Shown piece after piece: positions 1 through 11,159 of a stretch of 64,000 bases of DNA (the stretch's first letter is position 1; the number at the start of each line of letters is the position of its first letter). Location of the stretch: contig CM076140.1 of assembly GCA_038025085.1 (NCBI GenBank), forward strand, positions 29,809,001 to 29,873,000. The letters run 5' to 3'. The position numbers and the translations under genes were made by a program. Under the pieces are notes generated by a model. It saw nothing but the letters and a program-made list of their open reading frames with translations. It made no database searches and was not told where the DNA came from. The stretch is from Tetragonia tetragonoides (lineage: Eukaryota; Streptophyta; Magnoliopsida; Caryophyllales; Aizoaceae).

Positions 1-1122
1 TTTGCATCCATATCATTCATAATGCATGCGTTATCATCGCAAGATGTTGAAAGACATCACCACACCATAAACAGGAAATACCCTTTGGAGCATTGTCTAT
101 GGATTAGGCCGATGACCCACTAGGTCCGAATTACCTTTTCACATAGTCGCTTTTCACCCCATGGAATTTACCTGTTTCCATTCGAGATATGTAAAATGGT
201 ACGTTTAGTTTTACTATGCATCCCATAGATGACGAAACGCATCCGGTCTTGGGTTACCTTATCCAACCATAGATTCTGTCAAGCTATTGCATTTAGTCCC
301 ATAGTCCATATCAAGGTGCTAATTGATTTACTTGCCATATTGTGATTGAGTGTTTCCTTGCTATGTGATTAGTTTCCATAGAATATTAGGACTAGATCCT
401 CCCTTAGGATTTTCTTGAGTCCGGTTTTGGGGAGGATTTCCTTTTGTGTGCTTGTGCGTTTTGTCAGGTTTACAAATAGAGTCTAGGATCTTTTCTTTTT
501 AGGAAATAGAATCCATGCATGATTCTGATGATGCTAGTGACCATATTAGGAAGACTTTCTTTTCCATAAGAATTAGATTGCGTGCAAATAATATATTCCC
601 GTCAATGATCTTTCACAAAATAAAAAAAGAGTCTTATTTATTTCCTTAAAGCAAGTCAACAGTATATTTTCCTTTCATGAATTCGGGAATTCTATTCTAT
701 ATCCAAGTCAAGAGTAGAGTCCTAATTCATATCTATAATTTCTAGTTTTATAGAGTCGAAAGATCATTGCCTAAAATATACTATTTACATAAAATCGCGT
801 CTCTCCTAAAAATCGCCATGTTGAGGATTAATGCTAGATTCTTTTCTCACATTTGTTTTAAAAAAAATTAAATCTTTCTTTTCGTGGAGTTTTCCATTTA
901 TTTCTTATTATCTTAAACATGCCTTTTTATCTCTAGAATTAATAGGAATAAAGATCAGGGTCCTAGAAGTGGGAGAGGGACGAGTCCAACAAGAGATTGA
1001 TCCGCAAGCTGTCATTCGAACCTTCACCGCAAGCACAGTTTGTGGGCCCCATTTGGCTCGAGTACCTTCGCACACCGCCATTGTCACCTCATACCTCGCC
1101 ACCTAATTCACCTAAGTCCATT
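1..1122 (+). mobile_element. Ty3/gypsy untranslated leader fragment
   Basis: AT-rich DNA with no gene-like frame. It runs directly into a gag-like frame at 1123, so it reads as the leader of a forward Ty3/gypsy element whose 5' LTR lies outside the window. Short frames here have no recognisable domain. Confidence 0.5.
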
Positions 1123-1449
1123 ATGTCTGGAGACACTGAGAGAACCGTCGACCAAAAGATGGACCACCATTTAGCCCAATTGGTCGTCATGAATGCTAGA
1201 TTCACTGATATGGAAGCCTGTGTCGCTAAGTTGGATCCCCCTACTAGGTATGAAGACGAAACCAAACAAAATGAAGATAAGCCTGAACCCTCCACTAAAG
1301 AGGTTTAAGAACTCCAAGCTAAGCTGAAAAGGCTAGAGTCTGTTCTAGGCAAGAGTCGTGTCTTTAATGACATGATCATCAATTCCGAAGGTTATGCTCC
1401 CCACATTAAGGGAAAACTGCCCACTAAGTTTTCCACTAAGTTTTCCACG
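1123..1449 (+). pseudogene. gag N-terminal fragment of an older Ty3/gypsy element
   Basis: The frame begins MSGDTERTVDQKMDHH, is stopped by TAA at 1306-1308, then continues in the same frame through a charged, coiled-coil-like stretch to KGKLPTKFS. The same KGKLPxKFS motif occurs before the retrotransposon gag domain of the reverse-strand gag at 25759-26508, which identifies this as the start of a gag. At 1449/1450 the coding sequence is cut and joined to the middle of an LTR; the words CACTAAGTTTTCCA occur twice at the join. Only the N-terminal part survives, so no product is expected. Confidence 0.65.
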
Positions 1450-2342
1450 CTAGCGGTGCTGACCCTGCTTCTGGCCCGACTCTTTTTTCAGCCCAAATCC
1501 ACATTTCGGCTCCTTTTCAGTCGTCCAACCCTACTTCCTGCACCTATAAATACGACCCTCCACTCTCGGTTCAAAACACACAGTCTACAGTTGACAACCT
1601 CTATTCTCGATTGAGTACTCCTGAGCTTCTCCCTCTTTCTTCTAAAATTTGAGATCTTGCTTTACTATTTTTGTCAAATATAGCCTACAGTTTAGGTACA
1701 AATTCCTGAGGGCTCAACATAATTGCTTAATTGTTTATTTTCTAGTAGTCATAATGTAGATATCATGCCAAGTAACATTTTTATTGCTTCCTAAATATTG
1801 TCTGTATAGTCGTTGTAATGTTCAACTTGTCAATCAAATGCATGTCTAAACAAGGGTTAAATAAATGTTGTGATGCTTGTGATGAACCAATTAATAGTCT
1901 AAGTCTAGGTTGTTAATCCGGTTTTGCATGGGAATTATGTCTTTAAATTATTAAGAAAACTTGAGTTAGTAGAGGCCATCATAATACAGGCGAGTTGGGT
2001 GCCTAACACCTTCCCACCTCATACCTTCGCCCCCGAACCTATTATTTTTGGGTACTCATATGTTCTATATGAGCGGGAGTCTTTCTAAAAACATGATTAG
2101 TTCACTTTTCGCGCTATTGGGTTGTCCCTTTGGTTTGTCCCTTCGATAAAATGCCGATAGCAGATTTGTGACCTCTTTCATGGTTTTTATTCAATTCATG
2201 TCTTTACAAAACCTTTTCTAACTCGATGGTCCCTTGAACTTATCTAAACCCCCAACTTACAAATTTTCTATAAGGGCGCACTCCGTGAAAACCAATACAT
2301 TTATATGTAAAAAGGATTGGACGAAAATCCCGGGTCCTTACA
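1450..2342 (+). repeat. Truncated 5' LTR (L1)
   Basis: Matches the LTR at 12235-14313 from its GC-rich part to its end in GGGTCCTTACA, but lacks about the first 400 bp. It is followed at once by a primer-binding site, so it is the 5' LTR of the forward element. Confidence 0.8.
1545..1552 (+). promoter_or_regulatory. LTR TATA box
   Basis: TATAAATA in CACCTATAAATACGACC. The same box sits at the matching place in the other LTR copies (near 12720, 20755 minus, 24712, 28882 minus). Confidence 0.65.
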
Positions 2343-2343
2343 G

Positions 2344-2361
2344 TGGCGACTTCACTGGGGA
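2344..2361 (+). other. Primer-binding site, tRNA-Arg-like
   Basis: TGGCGACTTCACTGGGGA follows the LTR end after one base. TGGCGACT..GGGGA complements the 3' end of a plant tRNA-Arg, the primer reported for Ogre elements. The reverse element has the same site at 28089-28072. Confidence 0.75.
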
Positions 2362-3427
2362 TTTATTTAAGAGGGTGAGACTCGAAAGTCAAGTTTGCTT
2401 AATTGTTTAATAACATGTTCCATATTTTTGCATCATTTTTATGTGCCTTGGCACAAACTTTTGACCCTTATCGACCCTCGAGGAAGTTTGTGTCGCAATT
2501 CGTAGACAACCTGTATATCTAAAGGAATATACAGTTGTCCTATAGTGCAAATTGACGCTTCCTCACCCATGACTCATCAATCCTTGTTGATGAAAAGAAT
2601 TACAATTGATGTGTCCACCATCAGCCGAACGGAAATTGTAATTTATCGTGGTAACCTCACAGGAGCCAAAAGCCTCTAACCCACATTCGTGCATTCGTTT
2701 GCTTATTGTGCATGTGTCGTTGTAATGCCCGTCTGATCACATGTTTGCCTGTAAACTGCGTTGTCATTATGCGTGCATGAATGCATGAATATCGTGATTA
2801 TGTGCCAACATGTACTTACGTACTAGGAGTCTTTTCTTTTATTTTTAACTAGTTCCTAATGCCCGAAGATGGTGCGAGAATTCCAATTCAATGAACACTC
2901 ATCATTTTCCCGATGATATATTCTAAAAAGCCATGAACAATCTTCTAGGATCTTTTTAGTAAAAAGGAAAAAAAAAAAAAAAAAAAAAAAAAAGGAGTCA
3001 GTCTTTCAACTTTCCCTCTCCCTTTTTCCATTTCTTTATTTTCTTTTTTCTTTTGATGTAATTCAGATTCAGTCAAAAACAAAAAAAAAAATCTGCAAAA
3101 AAAAAAAGTAAAAAGCCGCCGAAAATCAAAATAAAAAAAATAAATTAAAAAAAATAAATAAAAAAAAAGGAGACCGAAATTCTTTTTATTTTATCCCATT
3201 TTTTCATTTTCTTTGAGTTTAGAAAAAAAAAAAAAAAAAGTAGGATAGTCCATCTTTTTTTCTTTTTTTCGTTTATTGACTTTATTTTCCTCGGATATTA
3301 GGGAAATATTCGGGGATTTAGGCTTAAGGACCTTTCCTTTTTATGACAATGTGTTTTTTTTCTATGTGTGGGTCAGCTTTTTCATAGATGAGAGTCTCAC
3401 AGTCCTTTTCATGTTACTAAGCGCTCC
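2362..3427 (+). other. Retroelement leader with A-rich tracts
   Basis: Untranslated leader between primer site and gag. It contains a 30-base A run near 2969 and further A-rich tracts to about 3240. A diverged copy in reverse orientation lies at 27100-28071. No gene is seen. Confidence 0.6.
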
Positions 3428-4819
3428 ATGCTTCCTATTCAGAATAGGATCCGAAGAAGAAAGATTTGGCTAGGGTTTGATTCACTTTTTCTACCATACA
3501 TTGATTCGAACCACCTTGATCACATCATGATCAGAACAGTTCAGGAGTATATGGTCGAGATGACTAACCGAATGGACAGGTTGGAAGCCGACATCACCAA
3601 CATTAAGTCAAGACAGTTGTGGGATACACCGATGTTTGTCCCTTCGTCTGAAAACCAGAAATCCGTGACTCCGGGAAAGCCTGATCCTTTTCCCCAAGGG
3701 CCAGAAAAGAAACGTAAGAGTGACGGGTCTTCCTCCAATGTCTCATCCAGGGAATACTACATACCTCGGAGTAAGCCGAATAGGGATTTCTCTCCATTGG
3801 GAATAAATCTCAGCACAAGCTTCGAGGGATTAGTGGACAAAGACATACTCCGACCCATAGGTCCCGCTCCAGAACCAAGTACCAAGGGCCGTAACTGGAA
3901 AGAAGGCGATTACTGCAAGTATCATCAAGGAAAAGGGCATGACACGAATGAATGTTGGGCCCTTAAACACATCATCCAAGACAAGATAGACAATGGCACA
4001 CTACCATTGCCCATAGCTGAAGAAACCGGAAGTTTTGGCAACCTCCTGGGTGGTATCAACCATATTGCAATCGAGGAGCCCAAAGATTACTCTCACCTCA
4101 TTTATGGTGAGGAAATCACCTTGATTTCCCAAAAATCCTATGAAGAAGAACCAGACGTGAGAGGCAACAAAACAGTGGATGACAAAAATCAAATACAAGA
4201 AAGTCTGGCTCGTATAATCAAAGAGATACAAGAGATAAGGGAGAAAGTTGACATTCTAGAAGAACGCACCTCCAAGCGCAGGAACGCAGTCATCTTGACC
4301 AAAGAAGAAACTTGGTGTCGCCAAGACCTTCTTTATCACAAAATGTCCAAGTATGGTTATGTTCGTCCAAGGACTCCCACATCAAAGCTCCTTCCAAGAG
4401 CTGGAAATCCATTTCTAAGTTGTACCTACTGCGCGGCTGAGGGACATCACATCAATCAGTGCAGGGGCTTTAAAGGGCTAGTCTTGCGTTTCATTGACCA
4501 AGGGACAATGTGGCCACCATATACTTAGACAGCCAGCTGGAGTTGTCATAGTCAGGAGAAGTATACCCCTCTCTTTGCACCCACGGAAGCCGTGATGAAC
4601 GCACTACTATGGAGAGGTGACATCCAACACCACATCCCTCTGGAGGATGCCAAGCTAGAACCGGGAGAAAACCGACCTTATTGCAAGTATCATAGAGTAT
4701 TCGGACACCATAAAGATGACTGCCTACGCCTAAAAGACGACGTCCAAGGTGTCATTGACAAGGGAGAGGTTCCGCCACCGCTAAGGGATGGCAATGTGGA
4801 CGATGAAACCTGGAATTAG
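3428..4819 (+). pseudogene. Gag with three zinc-knuckle modules
   Basis: One reading frame of 366 codons, stopped by TAG at 4526-4528, then open in the same frame to 4819. The likely start is Met34 (3527), just before a coiled-coil-like stretch (QEYMVEMTNRMDRLEADI). The protein has a CxxHx4Hx4C knuckle (first Cys at residue 163), a charged middle, a CxxCx4Hx4C knuckle (first Cys at residue 332) and, after the stop, another CxxHx4Hx4C. Each is followed by a similar tail (hydrophobic helix, then I-D-x-G-x-x-x-P). Zinc knuckles bind RNA in Gag. The classical gag core domain is not obvious, so part of the N-terminal region may be lost. Downstream no protease is found. Confidence 0.7.
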
Positions 4820-5158
4820 TTGGTTACCCGCAGGAGCTAGAGGAATCGAGTCTGAGTCCCCAAGTTTTGTCGAGTTAGGATCTTAGCTAAATCTTTAGGT
4901 TGAGTCTTGAATAGGGAATTTTCCTACTTTTACTTTTATTTCTAAGTATTGTTTCTTTTTTATGGGAATTAGAGACCCTCTTCTCTAAAGTCATGTGTGC
5001 TTATCTCTTTTTGCAAATCAATAAAAATTCCTCTTGCTCATTTCTTTCCTTGTTTGGCTATTGATAAATCCAATGAACACAAAGTTGCCCAAATCATTAA
5101 CTAATCAATTTAAGCAATTTAAGTAAACTTCGCAAAGCAAGAATGCAGATTTTCACTT
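4820..5158 (+). other. Intron-like spacer between gag and integrase
   Basis: T-rich non-coding stretch with AATAAA (near 5020) and ending in TTTTGCAG immediately before the integrase-side frame, which looks like a splice acceptor. A recognisable reverse-strand copy lies at about 37165-37480, in the same place relative to integrase. Ogre-type elements are known to carry an intron within their coding part; whether this is that intron is an inference. Confidence 0.45.
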
Positions 5159-6062
5159 TTGCAGGAATTTGAGTGGCTGAACTCTCTGAACAATGCCGCT
5201 CCACAAAGCGAGCTAGCTTTTTGCAACAACCTCGACACAGAAATGACCAGGGCTCCAATCGAAGAGGATCCTTGGTACCAAGACGTCTTCAACTACATCA
5301 CCAAAGGAATATACCCTCAAGATGAACCACTAAGAGCTCAACGGGCCACCCGTCTCTTAGCGGCGCAATACATAGAATACAAGGGGGTTATGTACAAAAA
5401 ATCCAACAACGGGGTCAACCTCAGATGCGTGAAGTCCGAAATCCGCAGAGATTATGGACGAGGTACACAATGGTGTGTGCAGACCACACATGAATGGTCG
5501 AATGCTCTCTAGAAAGGTCCTACGGTTGGGATACTACTAGACTACTATGGAAAGGGATTGCTACGACTATGTCAAGAAGTACAAGAAGTGTCAGATATAT
5601 GCCAACCTGCAGCATATGCCACCCTCAATGTTCCACAACTTCACATCCCCTTGGCCATTTTCCGCATGGGGAATATATATCATTGGTAAGATCCCCCCAA
5701 AGGGCTCAGGAGGACATGAGTACATCCTAGTACCAATAGACTATTTTACCAAACAAGTGTCCAAATTCACAAGGAACAACATCATTTGCCGATACGGTGT
5801 TCCGCATGAAATCATTAGTGACCATGGATCCCACTTCAAAGCCGAAACAGCCACCCTCCTCAAAAACTACAAAATCCAGCTCCACAAATCATCCCCTTAC
5901 CGTCCCCAAACCAATGGCGCAGTAGAGGCCGCAAACAAAAACCTCAAGACTATCATTGAAAAGATGATAGAAAACTACAAAGATTAGCCCATCAAACTCC
6001 GATTTGCCCTTTGGAGATATAGGAAATCCATAAGATCCTCTACCGGAGCAACACCTTATTCC
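5159..6062 (+). pseudogene. Ty3/gypsy integrase fragment
   Basis: Begins with the linker and zinc-finger region (PWYQDVFNYITKGIYP; later YVKKYKKCQIYANLQ) and continues into the DDE core. The second catalytic Asp is in IISDHGSHF and the Glu in QTNGAVEAANK. There is a frame change near 5450-5550, so the zinc-finger part lies in two frames, and a stop at 5985-5987. The first catalytic Asp, seen as WGIDIIGKI in the reverse copy at 36.6 kb, is Tyr here (WGIYIIGKI). A 39-base in-frame piece present in the reverse copy between YFTK and QVSKF is missing. The C-terminal domain is cut off after SSTGATPYSL. The fragment cannot be catalytically active. Confidence 0.85.
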
Positions 6063-6279
6063 CTTTAGAAGGCTTCGTTGAAGAGTCAAAGACATTCTTT
6101 CATGAGGTAAAGTCAAACTCAAATTCTTATTATTATTTTTCAAAACTAGACTTGCTTTCCTAGAAAACTAATTTAATCCTTCTTCCCTTTAGAAGGCTTC
6201 GTTGAAGAGTTCTTCTTTGAAAGACCTTGGCTTGAGGACGACCTATGATCGCTCCCTTGAGCTGGGGGCTTGCCTCTCT

Positions 6280-7572
6280 TCAGTACATGATAGCCTCCCA
6301 TTTGAGGCCCTTCCTTCCTTTTCTTGCTTCCTGTTTTGAGTCATACTTAGGCTTTAGTTGGACCCACTCCTCATGACGAAGGGCTCGTCTCATTTCTCCA
6401 TCACTGCAGGAAACCCAGTTCAGGTAGGTCTCAGAAACTTGAGTTGGGGAAATCACCCAAGGTACAGTCCAGCGGTCCCGGCTACGCCAATACTTTCCCC
6501 ACTCCGCAGCAAACTCAGTGGTTAAAGCTACGATATTTGGTCTCGTAGTTTCCTGAGGAATAACCTGCTTCAACCCATATTGCCTCATGACCCTAGACGG
6601 GAAGAAAAAAGTGGTCCTGTACAAACCCAGTATGGTAGTATGAAGAACTAAATTGTCACAAGTCACTATGGAGGACAAACTCCACCAGGACACATGCCAA
6701 TGGATAACAGGACCCGCATGGAAAAAGGCATCCCATTCAGCAAGGGACTTTTCAGAATATAGCATTTTCCTAACCAAGAAGCTAGCAGCGGTATAGGTTT
6801 TCTTCGACCAAGCCCGAGGAACACGACCTATCATATTATCTGGAGATTCTATTAGTCTCAGATGCTCACATAACCAAATTTGAAGCAGCAGGGGGCTGCC
6901 AGAAAAAGCTTCATGAGGAGAGATTTTCAGCCTATCGAGCCTAATAATAGTTTCCCCTACAACCAGATGCAAAGGAGAATGCCCTTCAACCATTTGATTA
7001 ACCACTCGCAGCAACGAGACTCTGCCCAAGTTAGGAGATTCTGCATTAGCAAACAATAGGCGGCTCAAAAGGCAAAGTACATAAGCCTGACGGCGACAAC
7101 GCTTGAATATTGCATTCTTTTCAGAAGAAATAGCGAACTTTTCGCAGAGTTGAACCAAGTCCACATCGACACCCAGAACCATGCTTTTGGCTTCTACAGA
7201 TGACAAACCCAAGGATTTCTTGTACTGATCCCTAAAACCATGTCTCACATAAGGCATAGCTGGGGGAAGAACATCAGGCATATTAGTGATCGCAGCAAAT
7301 TCTTCAACTAAAGGGCATAATTCAGAGTTACCAAAACGGAAAACATGTAGGTCAGGGTCCCAATAATTCAGAGCGGATCGAAGAAGGGGCCACAATATTT
7401 TTGTTGGTCTTAAGGTCAGCAAGGTAGAGACATGGAACGGAGCTAGTTCAAGTTTATCCTCTACGGTCAGATTTTTGCACCAGGCATCGAACAAGTTTTC
7501 AAAGGATTTCACCATGATAGAAGATTTGGGAAATTTGGGAGAGCTAAGGTCAGAAAAGTGAAACAACATCAA
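6280..7572 (-). CDS. Antisense gene A: PMD/DUF7745-like protein, intact frame
   Basis: A 430-codon single-exon frame antisense to gag-pol and tail-to-tail with the integrase fragment. A TATA box on the minus strand (7595-7588) is only 16 bases before the first ATG, so translation probably starts at Met20 (7515, MVKSFENLFDAWCKN), giving about 411 residues. The middle part has the motifs ILWPLLRSALNYWDP, VFRFGNSELCPLVEEFAAI, GSPLLLQIW and FPSRVMRQYG, which resemble the retroelement-associated plant mobile domain / DUF7745 group. Its biochemical role is unknown. The tail is basic. Diverged copies are at 16039-14393 and 34184-35560, both broken, so this is the only copy that could give a full product. 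Upstream lies a cluster of CCGCTAGCGG palindromes. Confidence 0.7.
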   Translation of the reverse strand: MMLFHFSDLSSPKFPKSSIMVKSFENLFDAWCKNLTVEDKLELAPFHVSTLLTLRPTKILWPLLRSALNYWDPDLHVFRFGNSELCPLVEEFAAITNMPDVLPPAMPYVRHGFRDQYKKSLGLSSVEAKSMVLGVDVDLVQLCEKFAISSEKNAIFKRCRRQAYVLCLLSRLLFANAESPNLGRVSLLRVVNQMVEGHSPLHLVVGETIIRLDRLKISPHEAFSGSPLLLQIWLCEHLRLIESPDNMIGRVPRAWSKKTYTAASFLVRKMLYSEKSLAEWDAFFHAGPVIHWHVSWWSLSSIVTCDNLVLHTTILGLYRTTFFFPSRVMRQYGLKQVIPQETTRPNIVALTTEFAAEWGKYWRSRDRWTVPWVISPTQVSETYLNWVSCSDGEMRRALRHEEWVQLKPKYDSKQEARKGRKGLKWEAIMY

Positions 7573-7587
7573 GTATCCCGTAAATCC

Positions 7588-7595
7588 TATTTATA
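7588..7595 (-). promoter_or_regulatory. TATA box of antisense gene A
   Basis: Minus strand CCTATAAATAGG. The same box with similar flanks (ACTATAAATAGG) is at 34106-34113 before the third copy of gene A. Confidence 0.6.
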
Positions 7596-7649
7596 GGCAA
7601 AAAAACATGGGCCAAAGAAGTCAGAAATCCACAAAAAAGCCCAAACCAG

Positions 7650-7755
7650 AGCCGTTAGTGGCCCTGGTCAGCGTGGCTAGCGGCCTTGACCAGAGCCGCT
7701 AGCGGCCCCAGCCTGCAGCCCAGCACCGCTAGCGGCCCTGACCCTGGCCCAGTCT
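7650..7755. repeat. CCGCTAGCGG palindrome cluster upstream of gene A
   Basis: Three GCTAGCGGCC cores and one degenerate core (CGTTAGTGGCC) within about 100 bases, spaced by CCTGACC-type linkers. It lies about 60-160 bases upstream of the gene A TATA box. The same motif occurs upstream of LTR TATA boxes. Confidence 0.7.
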
Positions 7756-8161
7756 GAATCTTCCTCTCGCTCCAGCTCGCCCCATTGATCCGGTCTGCCC
7801 GATTTAAGCCCAGTTTTGATACCCGCGCTGAATTACAAAGCCCGAGACTCTCTTAGTTTTATCTTTTTCAACTTTTTCTTTTTTTTTATTATTTTTCCTT
7901 TTTTTTAGGGGGTATAATATGTGTAATTTTTGCTTTTTCTTGCAAATTTTTTACCTTTTTCTTTATTTTATTCCCTAAATTATGGTTTTCCTACTGCATA
8001 ACACATTGCATACTTAGAGATCAGACGGGCATAATCGAGTCATCATATCATATCATACATATCATAAAAATGCATTAAAACAAGAGTTCGAAATCTCAAG
8101 GTCAATGTCTACAAGGAGATCCAACACTGCTCAATCAGAATCGTTGCTGTCAGCCTCATCA

Positions 8162-10598
8162 TCAACGGACCGCCCCTGACCGTAGTTCCCTGTCGAATAG
8201 TGGAGAGGAGCTATAAATGGGCCTGTTGTTTTCACGCCTCATGTCCTGCCCATCATATGCTGGTGCGCGCATAGGGGTACCTGTCGAAAACCCCACGACA
8301 AAGAAACTCTTCGTAGCCTGACTGGCAAAATCCTTAGCCATATCCTGATGCGAAGGCCCAGTATGAGGCACATCCCATCCAGGGGCGTTCGCCCAACCTC
8401 CGACCGAGGGGGTAACAATGGGCATGCTATCAAGAGAAGGTTGGAAACCCACAGAAGAGAACATCTCAAGAATGTACGGCACAGAAGGTCCGGGCGCCTC
8501 ATCAACAGGAGGCCTAGGTAAAGCTATAGGAGGTGAACGAGCAACAAACGGCCTGCTCGCCGAATAGGCCCTCGCAGCAAAAGAATGTCAAGGCCCCACC
8601 AAAGACGAAGACTGGGACATCTGCAGACAATCAAGTTGAGATGTTAAGTTAAGCACTTCACTTAACTAAAACAAAAGATAAAAGTCTACTTACGTCGACG
8701 GTCTTGGACCGAGAACTCTTCCCCTTGCCCATTACTCGACCATAGCCTTTCTTCAGCAGATGGATGAGCTTGAAGATCTGAGAGGTCTACTCCCGGTTCA
8801 GCTACAAAAAAAAGAAAGCCACAAGATAGAGTCAGCACTCAAAAGCAAACACAAACATAAGAAATGGTAAAAAGGAGCTTACCCCCGTACAACCCTCAGG
8901 CAAGGGCAAGCCCTCCACAGCCTCTCCGTCAGCCATATGAAGAGGGAACTTCTCTACTATGCGTCCCCCACTCTCCCCAATGTACCTCACCTCATTGGTC
9001 AGCAAGGTCACGCTTAGGGGATGACCCCGAGGAACTCTAGAATGAGATCTCCTAGGACCCTGAGGAGCTAGACGATCCGCCTGCTAGACACAAGAAGTCA
9101 GTATATCACACATACAGCTAAAAAGAGATGTAAAAGAGTTTCTTACCTCAGAAGTAAGATCGGGCATCAAACGATCCAAGCAGTAGGCCAGGTACACGGT
9201 CGTGCGGTCCAAGCCAGCAACATCCGGCATAAGAAACTCAGTGGCCGCCATACCGCGGATCACGACTCCCAAGTCCCGCACACTCAGACCACGCAGATAG
9301 AACATGGTCAAAGGAGGATCCTCCAAAACCAGGTGACTACCCAGGGAGGGATAAAAAAGCCGAGTCAAATGGTCCCCCATGTACCATACAAAGCCAAATG
9401 GCCCCTCAAAGACCACCCGCAGAGAAGACACTCTAAAGGACTCCAGGGTAATATGGGGTGGAACCCTAGGGATACCATCAAAAGCGGACCATGACACCTG
9501 CAGGTTACCAGTTTAGAAGTTCATTCACACCAAATGAACCAAAAAAAATGCACAAGTCAACAACAACATACCATAGATGCGGCATGGGTCTCGAAGGTGG
9601 CCCGAAAATGCTCCAGAGAGGTAAACGAGTGGTTACCCCTACCAATCCACCCTGAACCTAATGGGAACATCCTCAAACCAGAACGGTGAGGACTGAAAGC
9701 CGGAAAATACTCAAAGAACCACAGCTGCCATACAAGCAAGAAAATAAGCTCCAAGTCCAAAAGCAAGCACGTGCAAAGAAAAAAAAAACAAATGGGCCTA
9801 CCTCCAGTATCCTCCATGGGCCCGAGATAGACGTCTTCTCACTCGTCTCCTTAGACCTACAAGCCCGACAACACCAGCTCACTAATGAAGCATAAGCGGA
9901 AGCACTGAGGTTGTACTCATGGACCTTGGACAAATCCTCCAGACATGTCAAGAAACCGACTTGACATACACTCTTCTTCTGAGCAAAGATGGTAGACAAC
10001 GGGCTCTATGCTCCTCAGTAAGCCCCTGCTCTGCCAAGGCCTCCCAAAATCGTGCCAAGGAAACTCGATCCTTGTCAAAGTGGACAGACACGGGCCCGTA
10101 AAGCTCAAGCAAACTGTCACTCTGTCGCCAGTAGTTCACGTCGTACCGAATACGACGCCCTCTAAAGGATAGCCCCGTCAGTACAGCAAACTGATAAGGG
10201 GTGGGGAAAATCTCTCCTACAGGTGAATGGAAAGTGTTCGTGGAATACCAAAACCTCTCCAGTAACCCCCTGGCAATGATCCTAGAATCCCCCGAGTGGC
10301 AAGCAGGGATAACAGCTAGGAAATGGTCCAAACCCGAACCCAGTACCCAGTTCCTAGCCCCCACTGAAAAGGTCTCCAGCATCATAGCCCAATAAGAGGT
10401 AGCCCCATGAGCCTGCAACAAGACACCAACACCCTAGCCAACAAATAAGTTTTCCTCAATACCCCATATACTACAAATACAACTAAAATGATTTCACACA
10501 AATTATATACAGCTGACCACCAATCCAGTACAAGTCCCAATTTGCTCGTGTGTCGAAGCACTAACAGTTCCAGTTTTCAGTTCAAATATACTGAACAG

Positions 10599-10638
<40 letters not shown>

Positions 10639-10883
10639 GAGAAAGTTAGAAAACATACAAGTTCCAAGTTAGACAGCTGACTCTGTTTATCCGGTAATAG
10701 AACACTGCGGTTCCAAACCCCAACCGGGCGCCAGTCCAGCAGCATGAAAGAATCCTGGTACAACCGAGCTCCATCCGCGTGCCCAGTCAGAGGTGCTCTA
10801 GTAGAAGGTAACCCGGTGCGGAAAAGGCTCCGGTCATACTCCTCCTCACTCATGGGACGTTTTCCCTTATCCACGGGAGCCAT
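8162..10883 (-). pseudogene. Antisense gene B: seven-exon plant mobile domain-like gene, broken
   Basis: Exons read from conserved GT..AG borders: 10883-10659, 10412-9802, 9724-9572, 9497-9147, 9080-8883, 8801-8694, 8621-8162. The start is MAPVDKGKRPMSEEEYDRS. Exon 2 has LLERFWYSTNTFHSP and PTPYQFAVLTGLSFRG, exon 2/3 PWRILE..LWFFEYFP, exon 4 FGFVWYMGDHLTRLFYP. This pattern is typical of the plant mobile domain (PF10536-type, MAIN-like), found in plant genes and in transposons; its molecular role is not established. The tail is Ser/Pro-rich. Defects: a frame change in exon 2 near 10000 where about 18 bases are missing relative to the copy at 31.7 kb, and a TGA early in exon 7 where that copy has CGA. 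Intron 1 contains a 40-base A/T run. Gene A follows 600 bases downstream on the same strand. Confidence 0.7.
10592..10633. repeat. Poly-A/T tract
   Basis: A run of about 42 A on the plus strand, inside intron 1 of antisense gene B, where it forms a long T tract on the coding strand. Confidence 0.9.
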
Positions 10884-11159
10884 GGGAACACAATGAAGCT
10901 TTCTCTCTCTACAAGTGGGAAAATATAAGTTTCAGATTCGCAAGAAACAGACACCCATTCAACAATGCAACCCAAAATTCAGCAACTAGGCAGAAAAATA
11001 AGCAAGTTCAAGACAAAAACCGAAGAAAACGGTCAAGAATCGACTTACCTCAAGCAAAGTGGAGCACTCAACAATGGGGGAAGCTCTCAACAATGGCTCT
11101 CGACAATGAAGAGGAAGAAGGCACGCACAAAAAAAAAGAAGAAGCGCCGAAGCGCTTTT

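Noticed and set aside
1372..1614. 80-codon frame across the gag/LTR junction
   Set aside because: It reads gag remains into LTR DNA; the second half has no conserved meaning in the other LTR copies.
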